Below, in pieces: positions 8,901-15,905 of a DNA stretch of 64,000 nt. A program made the position numbers and the translations under genes. The number at the start of each line of letters is the position of its first letter. Position 1 is the first letter of the stretch. The DNA is from Lachnospiraceae bacterium (GTDB lineage Bacteria > Bacillota > Clostridia > Lachnospirales > Lachnospiraceae): positions 16,819-80,818 of the forward strand of contig JAFRWW010000047.1 of assembly GCA_017441585.1 (NCBI GenBank), written 5' to 3'. A model generated the notes under the pieces. That model made no database searches, had not been told where the DNA came from, and was given only the letters and a program-made list of their open reading frames with translations.

Positions 8901-9479
8901 GTCTGCTTCCTTTGCGACTGTTTTTTCCGCCGTATCATTAGTCTTATTTGATTTTTTCCCATTATTATGTCCGGTATTTTGTGAGGTTGAGATTCCGATT
9001 ATAACACCTGAAATGACAACAACAGCCAGCACCGCCACGGCAGCCAATCCTATGACAACGGCAGCTATGATAAAAGGAGCCGCAGACTTTTTGGATTTCT
9101 TTTGCCGAACCTTTTTATCGTTTTTAGGAACATGCACCTGCTTGGGGTCATTATTCTGCTGTGATGCATTATTCTGCTGTGGAGCATTATTCTGCTGTGG
9201 AGCATTATTCTGCTGTGGAGCATTATTCTGCTGTGGAGCATTATTCTGCTGTGGCTCTTGAACATGCGGTGGCACTTGGACACGTTGTGATTCTTGGACA
9301 CGCTGTGATTCTTGAACACGCTGTGATTCTTGGACACGCTGTGATTCTTGGACACGCTGTACATCCGGTGCAGACGTAGGTTCAGTCTGTACCGTCTGCT
9401 TCAGTTCCTTACCACACCCGGGGCAAAACTTAGGATCATTCTTTATTTCTCTTCCGCAATTCTTACAAAATCTAGCCAT
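5958..9479 (-). CDS. Zinc-ribbon, membrane-anchored, putative HExxH metallopeptidase
   Basis: 1173 residues. In order: a cytoplasmic zinc ribbon (Cys5, Cys8, Cys19, Cys22); a linker with about five VQESQR hexapeptides (43-68) and about six QQNNAP hexapeptides (77-110); one transmembrane helix (134-163); and a very large presumably extracellular part. Near 556-592 it has THEMFHVV (His558, Glu559, His562) and FFDELMAG (Glu580), which fits a gluzincin-type zinc site with a downstream Glu as third ligand. The C-terminal 300 residues look like beta-sandwich modules. The substrate is unknown. Metallopeptidase is an inference from the motif; I recognise no named family. AGGAAGG precedes ATG 9479. 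Confidence 0.8.
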   Translation of the reverse strand: MARFCKNCGREIKNDPKFCPGCGKELKQTVQTEPTSAPDVQRVQESQRVQESQRVQESQRVQESQRVQVPPHVQEPQQNNAPQQNNAPQQNNAPQQNNAPQQNNASQQNNDPKQVHVPKNDKKVRQKKSKKSAAPFIIAAVVIGLAAVAVLAVVVISGVIIGISTSQNTGHNNGKKSNKTNDTAEKTVAKEADSELYVHPAYSWFYDEENDWMLKEDVEEEFEEPAKGNSSAFSIEPVDGIVIAAEENALDKNRDFHLTKVSDDVRQRLKDEYYEQAGGSGVMLGAWELDAGLKDDEMLPGVFTMTFDMDEFGLEEEDYRGFSVYRIDDEGKWYEYATKIDENKIVIESRQNSIIACLVSCIPVAEGFGAGAYYNPLTNCYDLYDGDKAVLQIMLDRMSINDDVTKNVEAEKKRIVEEAEKKALERMIKEGYYIEKAEDIDTPSYRKAYMKIFKQEYKALLDSSPMKNRLTENKNGNKDIEIVGGHALRSWRFLRDELKVNMPTYKLRLELIPGKKGQAYGVAVTPPWLGNSYICVYMGMLEGGAKENYDIMLITLTHEMFHVVTREYVSKKRANYFFDELMAGDIETIAFEYYTKKGDVSTKKTDCLKEHSELGWFALPLDEMSTNYPEGKINGHGGVITPDGSLVASTAYPRGIFLGYLRKIPAFEDEYPSILNMYRTRRFSYTTTLIKNNFSAVDDDSDLTKYWHGFAQENKALFYNEAQSRFYDEKGLTEYTAFSPRLFFDDKEKQTVELYNKDYTIRVRKVIIKKPKDKDYVKECALVLKYDDNFNEVMSKNNDFVITAIGNDENGENSLNWGDKGLFIEPKKYLNTGNFEFSLMEVDGGAQEKGFFGGSDGSGYSLYALKNPKAPETEVKDGTLYITLKDIRGEERAEVLDSYIIRLKYDGKDVYTRQVKLDEAVNAVKIAGEELELDGNKLSKEQKANLELTIWECVAGTYSNKKGLLGPGSEPVAVDLSQEEEKEAKEEKGGYWRLTDTRNSSDYYYDYFSIQNRAGSVSPYYKETVSSAGEFHYQNGSSDSHGEINVKEDYNLKFSPMPGDKYYPGDEFEVDFRLDINKSDRGPDNAEAYGSLWIVEVFDQNTMEEGFSMKDVYDDIYIDYRINASYDYFAPLGSSKTAVVRFPDPQKYRDGKCALIYQHSHVGTAFIFEWVEP
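9151..9254. repeat. 18-bp tandem repeat coding for QQNNAP
   Basis: About six head-to-tail copies of TTATTCTGCTGTGGAGCA, nearly identical except the first. It lies inside the 1173-residue protein and keeps frame. Such arrays usually vary in copy number between strains. Confidence 0.92.
9273..9360. repeat. 18-bp tandem repeat coding for VQESQR
   Basis: About five copies of TTCTTGGACACGCTGTGA, the outermost divergent. A second in-frame array in the linker between the zinc ribbon and the membrane helix, of the same period as its neighbour but unrelated sequence. Confidence 0.9.
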
Positions 9480-9524
9480 AATACCTTCCTGCTAATACAA
9501 TCGGTTTAAAACTCCAACAAAACT

Positions 9525-9559
9525 AAAAAAGACAAGGCTGCATCAGGCAGTCTTGTCTT
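9525..9559 (-). terminator. Rho-independent terminator / possible attenuator in the leader of the 1173-residue protein gene
   Basis: 13-bp stem with one mismatch (9529-9541 with 9547-9559), 5-nt loop and six T on the minus strand at 9525-9530. It lies downstream of the promoter at 9612-9641 and upstream of the coding start at 9479, so it would stop transcription after about 80 nt. It may therefore be an attenuator or the end of a small RNA rather than simply the end of the rluD-type transcript. Confidence 0.75.
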
Positions 9560-9611
9560 TCAACCATGTAACTATTTATCAATTAGAGAATACGTCTTAT
9601 AAATCTTATGC

Positions 9612-9641
9612 ATAATACTATGTAGTCGCTTTTGTTGTCAA
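9612..9641 (-). promoter_or_regulatory. Sigma-A promoter upstream of the terminator-containing leader
   Basis: Minus strand perfect TTGACA (9636-9641), 18-nt spacer, TATTAT (9612-9617). Predicted start near 9605, about 125 nt before the start codon of the zinc-ribbon metallopeptidase-like gene. Apart from this promoter and the terminator, I see nothing else in the 9480-9778 gap. Confidence 0.72.
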
Positions 9642-9778
9642 TATCACACATTTTCAAGATCAATATTAAAACACCTCATGTGAAATTATACAACACTTGC
9701 AAATAAATCACAATAGTTAAGCATACAATCGGCAGATACCCGAAAAAAGCATTTATGAGTATTCAATCGAAAACATGA

Positions 9779-10702
9779 TCAAACATTTAACTGACGTAAT
9801 TTTCCAATAAGCTTTCCAAAATACTCCGGCAAAGGTGCATTTGTCTCTATATACTCTCCCGTCACGGGATGTAAAAAGCCAAGAGTCATGGCATGCAGGC
9901 ACTGGCCCTTGAGTTCCTTAAAACGCTTGTTCACATTGGGATTGCCATAGACCTCGTCTCCCAGCAGCGAATGGCCTATATGAGCCATATGGACCCTGAT
10001 CTGATGGGTACGGCCTGTCTCCAGCACACACTCGGCCATGGTAAAGCCCTTAAAGCGCTCCAGCACCTTATAATGGGTCACGGCGCGCTTCCCGCCTGCC
10101 ACCACTGCTATCTTTTTGCGGTCCTTTGTGCTCCTGCCAAGGGGCGCATCTATGACGCCTTCATCATTTTTAAGATTACCGTTCACTATAGCTATATATT
10201 TTCTGTTGATAGTATGGGCTTTAAGCTGGGCCGCTATGGATTCATGGGCCAGATCATTCTTACAGGCTATCACTGCGCCTGTGGTATCCATGTCTATCCT
10301 GTGTACTATCCCGGGGCGCATCACTCCGCCTATCCCCGACAGATCATGACAGTGATACAAAAGGGCGTTCACCATAGTGCCGGTGATATGGGTATTATCG
10401 GGATGTACCACCATGCCCTTAGGCTTATTCACCACGATGACATCACTGTCTTCATAAAGGATATCAAGGGGGATATCCTCGGGCACCACATCAAGGGGAA
10501 TTGCAGGCGGAATGGTTACGCAATACTCTTCCCCTGAACATACTTTATAGGAGGCCTTACGCAGCGGTGATGCCCTCTCCTCATCCAAAAGTTTCGCCAC
10601 TCTGGATCGTGAAATATTATCAAGTTTTTGGGCAAGAAAAGAATCAAGCCTTTGGCCTGATTCCTCTTCGCTCACTATAAATGTAAATATCTCATCTTCC
10701 AT
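9779..10702 (-). CDS. RluA-family 23S rRNA/tRNA pseudouridine synthase (RluD type)
   Basis: 307 residues: an S4 RNA-binding domain (about 16-62), then the RluA catalytic domain with VVNKPKGMVVHP and the signature HRIDMDTTG (134-142, catalytic Asp137). It converts specific uridines to pseudouridine in structured RNA; the S4 domain favours the RluD subtype acting on 23S rRNA. It follows lspA, the same gene pair as in Bacillus (lspA-ylyB). The exact target cannot be read from sequence. Confidence 0.93.
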   Translation of the reverse strand: MEDEIFTFIVSEEESGQRLDSFLAQKLDNISRSRVAKLLDEERASPLRKASYKVCSGEEYCVTIPPAIPLDVVPEDIPLDILYEDSDVIVVNKPKGMVVHPDNTHITGTMVNALLYHCHDLSGIGGVMRPGIVHRIDMDTTGAVIACKNDLAHESIAAQLKAHTINRKYIAIVNGNLKNDEGVIDAPLGRSTKDRKKIAVVAGGKRAVTHYKVLERFKGFTMAECVLETGRTHQIRVHMAHIGHSLLGDEVYGNPNVNKRFKELKGQCLHAMTLGFLHPVTGEYIETNAPLPEYFGKLIGKLRQLNV

Positions 10703-10780
10703 GTACTTTACCCCAAAGAGCCACCGCTTCTATAGTTAAATCCCTAAAATACATCTTCACAACGATAAAAATGAATCCAC

Positions 10781-11299
10781 TCACTCTTCATCAGGATGCT
10801 TTTCCTTAAACAGCTCATCATCCTTATACATGAAGATCAGCATAAAGAAAAGCAGGAAAGAACCGATGGTGACATAGCAGTCGGCCACGTTGAAAATGGG
10901 AAAATCAATGATCCTGGCGTAAATGAAGTCCACCACGTATATGGTGATGCTCCTGTCGATGAGATTACCGAAGGCTCCCGCGGCTATGAGAAGCAGCACA
11001 TAGCGCAACGCCCTGTATTTATCATCTGCCGACAGTTTCACTATCATCCATGCGGCAAAGATCATAAATGCGACTCCCACCACGATAAAGAATACGCGCT
11101 GGTTCTGGAGCATGCCAAAGGCAGCCCCCCGATTTTCAAGATAACGAAATTCAAAAACTCCGTCAATTATGGAAAAAGGTTCCTTATCCTTGAGTTTAAC
11201 TATGGCCAGTATCTTTGTATATCTGTCAAGACACACCAACACTATGAACACCAACAGGTCCATGAGCAGTGTGGTGATCCTTTTTTTCTTATCCTTCAT
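10781..11299 (-). CDS. lspA: Lipoprotein signal peptidase (signal peptidase II)
   Basis: 172 residues with four hydrophobic segments and the family motifs NRGAAFG (56-62), FGNLIDR (catalytic Asp115) and FNVADCYVTIG (catalytic Asp140). It is a membrane aspartic peptidase that cuts prolipoprotein signal peptides before the lipidated Cys, such as those of the two lipoproteins in this window. The C-terminus ends in a charged tail. Upstream is an extended -10 promoter right after aroB; the rluD-type gene lies 78 nt downstream. Confidence 0.96.
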   Translation of the reverse strand: MKDKKKRITTLLMDLLVFIVLVCLDRYTKILAIVKLKDKEPFSIIDGVFEFRYLENRGAAFGMLQNQRVFFIVVGVAFMIFAAWMIVKLSADDKYRALRYVLLLIAAGAFGNLIDRSITIYVVDFIYARIIDFPIFNVADCYVTIGSFLLFFMLIFMYKDDELFKEKHPDEE

Positions 11300-11358
11300 A
11301 TTTGATCTCTTATTCTAAGATCCTTCATCGCTTTTCCCTCATAAAGGACCATATCAAC

Positions 11359-11393
11359 TGTCATCCTAAAGCCTTGGAAGAATCTTTATATAT
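11359..11393. repeat. Degenerate copy of the GTCATyCTGAG dispersed repeat
   Basis: TGTCATCCTaaaGCcttgGAAGAATCTTTATA resembles one half of the dispersed repeat found at 23625-23790 and elsewhere, with several substitutions in the middle. It lies in the lspA leader. Confidence 0.5.
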
Positions 11394-11400
11394 AGGCAAT

Positions 11401-11409
11401 ATTATATCA
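11401..11409 (-). promoter_or_regulatory. Extended -10 element upstream of lspA
   Basis: Minus strand TGATATAAT (TATAAT 11401-11406 with TG upstream), directly after the aroB stop codon; no recognisable -35. It would give a leader of about 95 nt for lspA. Confidence 0.4.
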
Positions 11410-12510
11410 GTCTCTTTCGTTAAAATATATTTCATTCAGGGCAAAGCGCATTTCGTCATCGGTGACTGTCCTGTCGATAAACGCGCCTCCCACTTTTTTA
11501 AGGAGTATAAAACGGATGGTATCACCGTCAGCCTTTTTATCGGATTTAGTCAGGCGTATTATCTCTTCCACGTCGATATCATCCACGGTTATGGGCAGGT
11601 TAAAGGGCATGAAGAAATCTCTTATCTCATAACACTCCTCGGCTGAGAGGAGCTGCCTCTTATATGAGATGATGGCGGCGCAAACACAGCCTAAGGCCAC
11701 GCACTCGCCATGAGTCAGCTTAAAATCCTTATATTTTTCAATGGCGTGTCCCAGGGTATGTCCGAAATTAAGGAGGGCTCTCTCACCCTTTTCCTTGGGA
11801 TCCTTTTCCACCACTGCCTTTTTGATGAGACAGCTTTCATAGATCATATGCTCCAATGCCTCAGGCTCCTTATCATTGATCTCGTTAAAACTGTCTATGA
11901 GCCAGGTGTAAAAAGGCTCGCTCTTGATGATGCCGTGCTTTAGCACTTCAGCCATGCCGGAAGCAAACTGACGGTCCGACAGGGTCTTTAAGGTAGAAGT
12001 GTTCATATATACCAGGGACGGCATATGAAAGGCCCCCACCATATTTTTATAAGCGTCCAAATCCACGCCTGTCTTGCCGCCTATGCTGGAATCCGTCTGT
12101 GAAAGTAAAGTGGTGGGTATCTGGATAAAACTGATGCCCCTGAGGTAAGTGGCCGCCGCATATCCGGTCAGATCACCCACTACTCCGCCGCCTAAAGCGG
12201 CCAGCATGTCATGTCTGTCAAAGTGTTCCTCGATGAGGAACTTATACAGTTCCTTAACCGTATCCAAATTCTTATTTTCCTCGCCGGCAGGGATGGTATA
12301 TACCGTAACCTTTCCGCAAAGAGACGTAAGGATATCCTGAACCTCCTTTGCGTATAAAGGGCCCACGTTTGAATCCGTCACGATGCAGACCTTCCTGCCC
12401 TGAAGGGACAGTTCAGACAGCACATATTCCCTGAGCATGGAAAAATCATTGTTTATAACTATTTTGTAACATTCGCTTCCTTCGTAGGATACTGGGATTA
12501 TCTTAGACAC
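11407..12510 (-). CDS. aroB: 3-dehydroquinate synthase
   Basis: 367 residues. The NAD-binding glycine motif GGGVVGDLTGYAAATYLRG and the metal-site region GHTLGHAIEKY are both present; the second shikimate-pathway step converts DAHP to 3-dehydroquinate. The start is GTG at 12510, chosen because GTGAGG lies 8 nt upstream and because an in-frame start at 12546 would sit against the terminator hairpin of sepF. No other shikimate gene is in the window. Confidence 0.95.
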   Translation of the reverse strand: MSKIIPVSYEGSECYKIVINNDFSMLREYVLSELSLQGRKVCIVTDSNVGPLYAKEVQDILTSLCGKVTVYTIPAGEENKNLDTVKELYKFLIEEHFDRHDMLAALGGGVVGDLTGYAAATYLRGISFIQIPTTLLSQTDSSIGGKTGVDLDAYKNMVGAFHMPSLVYMNTSTLKTLSDRQFASGMAEVLKHGIIKSEPFYTWLIDSFNEINDKEPEALEHMIYESCLIKKAVVEKDPKEKGERALLNFGHTLGHAIEKYKDFKLTHGECVALGCVCAAIISYKRQLLSAEECYEIRDFFMPFNLPITVDDIDVEEIIRLTKSDKKADGDTIRFILLKKVGGAFIDRTVTDDEMRFALNEIYFNERD

Positions 12511-12546
12511 GTTTATTACCTCACAAAACCATTTAACTGCCTGCAA

Positions 12547-12575
12547 TAATAAGGGGCAGCCCGGAAGGCTGCCCC
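12547..12575 (-). terminator. Hairpin terminator between sepF and aroB
   Basis: Perfect 9-bp stem GGGGCAGCC/GGCTGCCCC (12553-12561 with 12567-12575), 5-nt loop, minus-strand tail TTATTATT. The tail is T-rich but interrupted, so termination may be partial. Confidence 0.65.
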
Positions 12576-12593
12576 GAAAAAAATCTAAACCGA

Positions 12594-13061
12594 TCAGATC
12601 CTGGACACCGGCGAAGAATCATCACCTGACTTATCATCGTCATCGGTATCTCCCATAACACCTACTCCGGGAGGAGTAACAAGGAAGATATAATGTGATA
12701 TCTGCTGAAGCTGTCCATCCATAGCGCAGGTAGCGCCGGAGATAAAGTCGATTATTCTCTGAGCCTCGCTGACATCCAGTCCCTCGAGATTGAGATTGAC
12801 TATCCTGTTCTGAAGGAGAGTCTCCACGATCTGCTTAGCCTCACGAATTCCTGAAGGCTTATAAAGTACTACATCCATACCGGGGGCAGAACTGTTCCTG
12901 TTCCTCGATGCCTTCTTTATAGGCGTAACTTTTTTTGACTCGCGCTTAGGACCATCATATTCCTCATCATTATCATCACCGTCATAATCATAATAATCAT
13001 CATCATAATCATTGACTCTGAACGCGCCTAATACCTTGTCGAACATTCCGTTTGAACCCAT
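12594..13061 (-). CDS. sepF: Cell division protein SepF
   Basis: 155 residues. An N-terminal membrane-targeting amphipathic start (MFDKVLGAFRV), an Asp/Tyr/Glu-rich low-complexity linker (about 18-45) and a C-terminal DUF552/SepF domain (DVVLYKPSGIREAKQIVETLLQNRIVNLNLEGLD). SepF binds FtsZ and anchors and bundles Z-ring filaments at the membrane. It lies 14 nt after ylmE, as in the Bacillus ylmE-sepF division cluster. RBS AGGAGG precedes ATG 13061. Confidence 0.94.
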   Translation of the reverse strand: MGSNGMFDKVLGAFRVNDYDDDYYDYDGDDNDEEYDGPKRESKKVTPIKKASRNRNSSAPGMDVVLYKPSGIREAKQIVETLLQNRIVNLNLEGLDVSEAQRIIDFISGATCAMDGQLQQISHYIFLVTPPGVGVMGDTDDDDKSGDDSSPVSRI

Positions 13062-13075
13062 TTATAAACCTCCTA

Positions 13076-13801
13076 TCAGATGCTAATACTGTAATCCCTC
13101 TCTCCGAATATGCCGGTACCTACTCTCACAAAGGTCGCCCCCTCTTCTACGGCGACTCTGTAATCTCCCGTCATACCCATTGAAAGGAGTGGTCTGTCTG
13201 AATCAAAACACCCACGAGTACTATTATCTGACAAATCTGATGTTATGTCAACACAATTTTGATATAAATTTGCAAATATTGAACGGTTTTCCTCTTCGTC
13301 CACTACATATGGTGCCACAGTCATGAGTCCTCTGACCCTTAGATTTGGCAGTGCGGCTATACTTTTCACCAGTTCCTTAAGGTCCGAAAGAGAGGTTCCA
13401 AACTTGCTCTCCTCCCCTGCCACATTGACTTCCACCAGTATATCCATGGTGATATCCCGCTTTGCGGCCTGCTTGCTGATCTCCTGTGCCAGATGCAGTG
13501 AATCCACACTGTGGATGAGACAGACCTTATCGATTATGTATTTCACCTTATTGGTCTGGAGATGACCGATCATATGCCAGCGAACATCCGAAGGCATCTT
13601 ATCATATTTATCAAGGATCTCCTGGACCTTATTCTCGCCGAAGTCGCGCATACCGGCATCATAGGCTTCCATGAGCATGGGGACGGGCTTGGTCTTGCTC
13701 ACCGCGATGAGAGTGACCTCATCAATATTTCTGCCGGAGCGCTCACACGCCGCCTTAATATTCGCTTTTACGTTTTCGATGTTTTCTTTTATTGTACTCA
13801 T
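13076..13801 (-). CDS. YggS/YlmE-family PLP-binding protein (PLP homeostasis)
   Basis: 241 residues forming a single-domain PLP barrel like the N-terminal half of alanine racemase. PLP-binding Lys36 lies in LIAVSKTKP; WHMIGHLQTNK and MGMTGDYRVAVEEGATFVRVGTGIFG are the other family signatures. PLPBP proteins have no known catalytic reaction but maintain vitamin B6 and amino-acid balance. It sits directly upstream of sepF. The preceding intergenic region carries a copy of the dispersed repeat. Confidence 0.94.
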   Translation of the reverse strand: MSTIKENIENVKANIKAACERSGRNIDEVTLIAVSKTKPVPMLMEAYDAGMRDFGENKVQEILDKYDKMPSDVRWHMIGHLQTNKVKYIIDKVCLIHSVDSLHLAQEISKQAAKRDITMDILVEVNVAGEESKFGTSLSDLKELVKSIAALPNLRVRGLMTVAPYVVDEEENRSIFANLYQNCVDITSDLSDNSTRGCFDSDRPLLSMGMTGDYRVAVEEGATFVRVGTGIFGERDYSISI

Positions 13802-13835
13802 ATCGCTTTACTCTTTATACATTTATTGATATGCC

Positions 13836-13885
13836 CGGTCTGTCAGGATCCTTCGTCACTTCGTTCCTCAGGATGACATAGACCG
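13836..13885. repeat. Dispersed GTCATCCTGAG repeat with CGGTCT/AGACCG ends
   Basis: An imperfect inverted repeat of about 50 bp: CGGTCTgTCAGGATCC at one side and GGATGACAtAGACCG at the other, with a second internal dyad. The 11-mer GACCGACACTT occurs just to its right twice (13881-13891 and 13903-13913). It belongs to the same family as 23608-23818. Confidence 0.75.
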
Positions 13886-13918
13886 ACACTTAATTAATAA
13901 TGGACCGACACTTTTTGA

Positions 13919-15322
13919 TCACTCAAAGACCAGTTCGTCGTCATGCACGCTGGAGCCGTCCAACACTATGTGATCATAGACCGACAGACCATAATCCGTA
14001 TAGGACTCCACTATGGCATACTCCTCATTCTGATACAGGATATTGATCTGGGTAAAATCGGCGTAACCTTTATTCATGTTATAGACGCCCACCAGTGTGC
14101 TCTTTTTGCCTATGGCGTATTTATCCAGATGGTTCGGAGCTATGATATAGTCGCCGAGCCTGAAATCCGCCACATCCACATACATCTCGCCCTCTATACT
14201 GTAATAGATCTGGGCCGGAACCGTCTCAGTAGAAAGACTACCGTCCTCAAGGTAAGTCTCCCTGATAAAGCCGGGGCCATCCTTTGAGTTCTCGTTATAG
14301 TATTCCTCCGGGATCAGATAAAAATCCCTTTCCACTATGGCGCTGTTGGGGATCTTAAGCCCCTTCTGGGCCTGAAGCATAAGCTCCACATCCAGATATC
14401 TGTCCGTAGCAAAGGTGATCATGGAATTAGTGAAATCCAGTTTACAGTAATGATCACCCTCTTTGTCGATAAAGCAATTCACCTTGCCCCAGGATACATC
14501 GCCTGTCTTTATGAACCTGACCTCAATATAGGACTTTTCCTCCAGTTCATGGAAACGCTTCTCATCGATGGGAATGACTATGGACCAGTTCTCCTGGGTG
14601 ATCAGTTTATATACATCTTCGCCCTGGGCCACCATGGCACCGGAGTAGAGCTGTTCCTTGGGATGCTCCTCCTCGTCAAAGATGGATGCGTCAATATCAG
14701 AAACCGTCAGATCCTCCAGCCCGTCCACGGAATAGACCACTATGCCACTGGTAGGCGCATAGGAATACTTAAGGGAATTAAGCACTGTCCTGTCTGTAAC
14801 CTGGGAAAGGGATTCGGTGACATTTCGGCTGGTCAGCTTATTTACCGTACCCTGGATGCTGAGTTTGAAATCATATACCGAATCAAAACTGTAATCGGTA
14901 TATGTATTCTTGTAATTGACGATCTGGGTCTTGAGCTCGTTCATATCCTCGCTCTTGAGAGTTTCATTTCCCTCATTGCTCACACTCAGCAGGTCATTGA
15001 GCCTGCCGGTCTCATCCACGGTATAAACCAGGGAATTGGCCGCTATGCGTTCTCCCTCCCTGGCGTAATAATTGATATAGCCCAGGTTCTGGGTGCTGCA
15101 CACCTCTTCTTCCCTCAAAGCCACGCCCCTGTAGGTATTGTCAGTGGCCAGGGATCCCTCCTTCACCTCATAGGGGATGATCTGTTTTGCGTTTATGGAC
15201 TGGAATACTATGATGATGAAATACGCAAAGACAAATATAAAAATGACGGGACCGATGATCGAGCTCGTCTTTTGAGGCATGGGTATTACATTATCTTCGT
15301 TACGTTTCTTTCTGCGCGCCAT
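13919..15322 (-). CDS. HlyD-like single-pass membrane protein
   Basis: 467 residues. A short basic N-terminus, a transmembrane helix at about 22-43 (SIIGPVIFIFVFAYFIIIVF), then a large extracytoplasmic region that opens like a membrane-fusion protein (GVALREEEVCSTQNLGYINYYAREGERIAANSLVYTVDETG, a biotinyl-lipoyl-like barrel). The family is common in Clostridia next to sepF/ylmE, usually annotated as HlyD-type adaptor; no ABC transporter partner lies nearby, so a wall or division role is an open alternative. The start is ATG at 15322; its ribosome binding site is weak. Confidence 0.78.
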   Translation of the reverse strand: MARRKKRNEDNVIPMPQKTSSIIGPVIFIFVFAYFIIIVFQSINAKQIIPYEVKEGSLATDNTYRGVALREEEVCSTQNLGYINYYAREGERIAANSLVYTVDETGRLNDLLSVSNEGNETLKSEDMNELKTQIVNYKNTYTDYSFDSVYDFKLSIQGTVNKLTSRNVTESLSQVTDRTVLNSLKYSYAPTSGIVVYSVDGLEDLTVSDIDASIFDEEEHPKEQLYSGAMVAQGEDVYKLITQENWSIVIPIDEKRFHELEEKSYIEVRFIKTGDVSWGKVNCFIDKEGDHYCKLDFTNSMITFATDRYLDVELMLQAQKGLKIPNSAIVERDFYLIPEEYYNENSKDGPGFIRETYLEDGSLSTETVPAQIYYSIEGEMYVDVADFRLGDYIIAPNHLDKYAIGKKSTLVGVYNMNKGYADFTQINILYQNEEYAIVESYTDYGLSVYDHIVLDGSSVHDDELVFE

Positions 15323-15349
15323 TTCACATATACATTCATTCGCGAGTAC

Positions 15350-15374
15350 AAAAGGGGCTGACACAGGCAGCCCC
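15350..15374 (-). terminator. Rho-independent terminator after the P-loop gene
   Basis: Stem GGGGCTG/CAGCCCC (15354-15360 with 15368-15374), 7-nt loop, TTTTG tail on the minus strand. It separates the P-loop gene from the HlyD-like gene, which starts only about 28 nt further on. Confidence 0.75.
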
Positions 15375-15409
15375 CTTGAGATTATCAAACAAATATTACA
15401 AAACAACTA

Positions 15410-15811
15410 TCAGATAAGCATAGCCTTCACGTCATCGCAAAGAGTGGAAGAATCCACGGAAGCGCTGGCCATGCACTTTATATCGTACTTCTCAGTCAAT
15501 GCGCTTATCTTGATGGCAGCCTTCTCAAAATCCTCTCCGGCTATCTTACGGAGACGGTCTATGTATATTTCCTTAAGGTCGTGATCGGCAGATATGATAC
15601 CGGCTACAAATCCGGCAAACTCCTCAGCTGTAGTAATGGAATAGTCGCTTACATTAATAAGCCTGACACTGTTTTTAAGTTCGTACATATGAGAATTATC
15701 CAGATCCAGGAAAACTATATTCCCGTCTGAAACACCTGCCGCCGCATTTGCTTTTTCCAGTAAGACCTTAGTCTTGCCGGATCCCTTCTCTCCTGCCAAT
15801 AACTGAACCAT
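15410..15811 (-). CDS. Small P-loop protein, function unknown
   Basis: 133 residues with a textbook Walker A at 7-14 (GEKGSGKT), a Walker-B-like strand IVFLDLDN at about 32-39 and a C-terminal alpha/beta region. It is far too short for PilT-type secretion ATPases, which automated annotation often names. Preceded by a consensus promoter and followed by a terminator, so it is expressed on its own. AGGAGGTC precedes ATG 15811. The function is unknown. Confidence 0.78.
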   Translation of the reverse strand: MVQLLAGEKGSGKTKVLLEKANAAAGVSDGNIVFLDLDNSHMYELKNSVRLINVSDYSITTAEEFAGFVAGIISADHDLKEIYIDRLRKIAGEDFEKAAIKISALTEKYDIKCMASASVDSSTLCDDVKAMLI

Positions 15812-15861
15812 AAGAATGACCTCCTTAAATATATTGCGCGGTTATTACGCCCCGCTTAATG

Positions 15862-15890
15862 ATTATATAATATTTTGAGCAAAATAACAA
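15862..15890 (-). promoter_or_regulatory. Sigma-A promoter of the small P-loop gene
   Basis: Minus strand TTGTTA (15885-15890), 17-nt spacer, perfect TATAAT (15862-15867). Leader about 45 nt. Confidence 0.8.
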
Positions 15891-15905
15891 GTTAAAACCA
15901 CTTGT

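Noticed and set aside
9013..9261. Plus-strand frame with CCGALF repeats, and overlapping frames 9065-9364 and 9161-9379
   Set aside because: All are shadows of the 18-bp tandem arrays of the minus-strand protein; an 18-bp period keeps several frames open.
9893..10537. 214-codon plus-strand frame
   Set aside because: Lies fully inside the well-supported rluD-type pseudouridine synthase and has no ribosome binding site or recognisable domain.
14450..15361. 303-codon plus-strand frame
   Set aside because: Antisense shadow of the HlyD-like gene; composition is His/Ile/Gly-rich noise with no domain.
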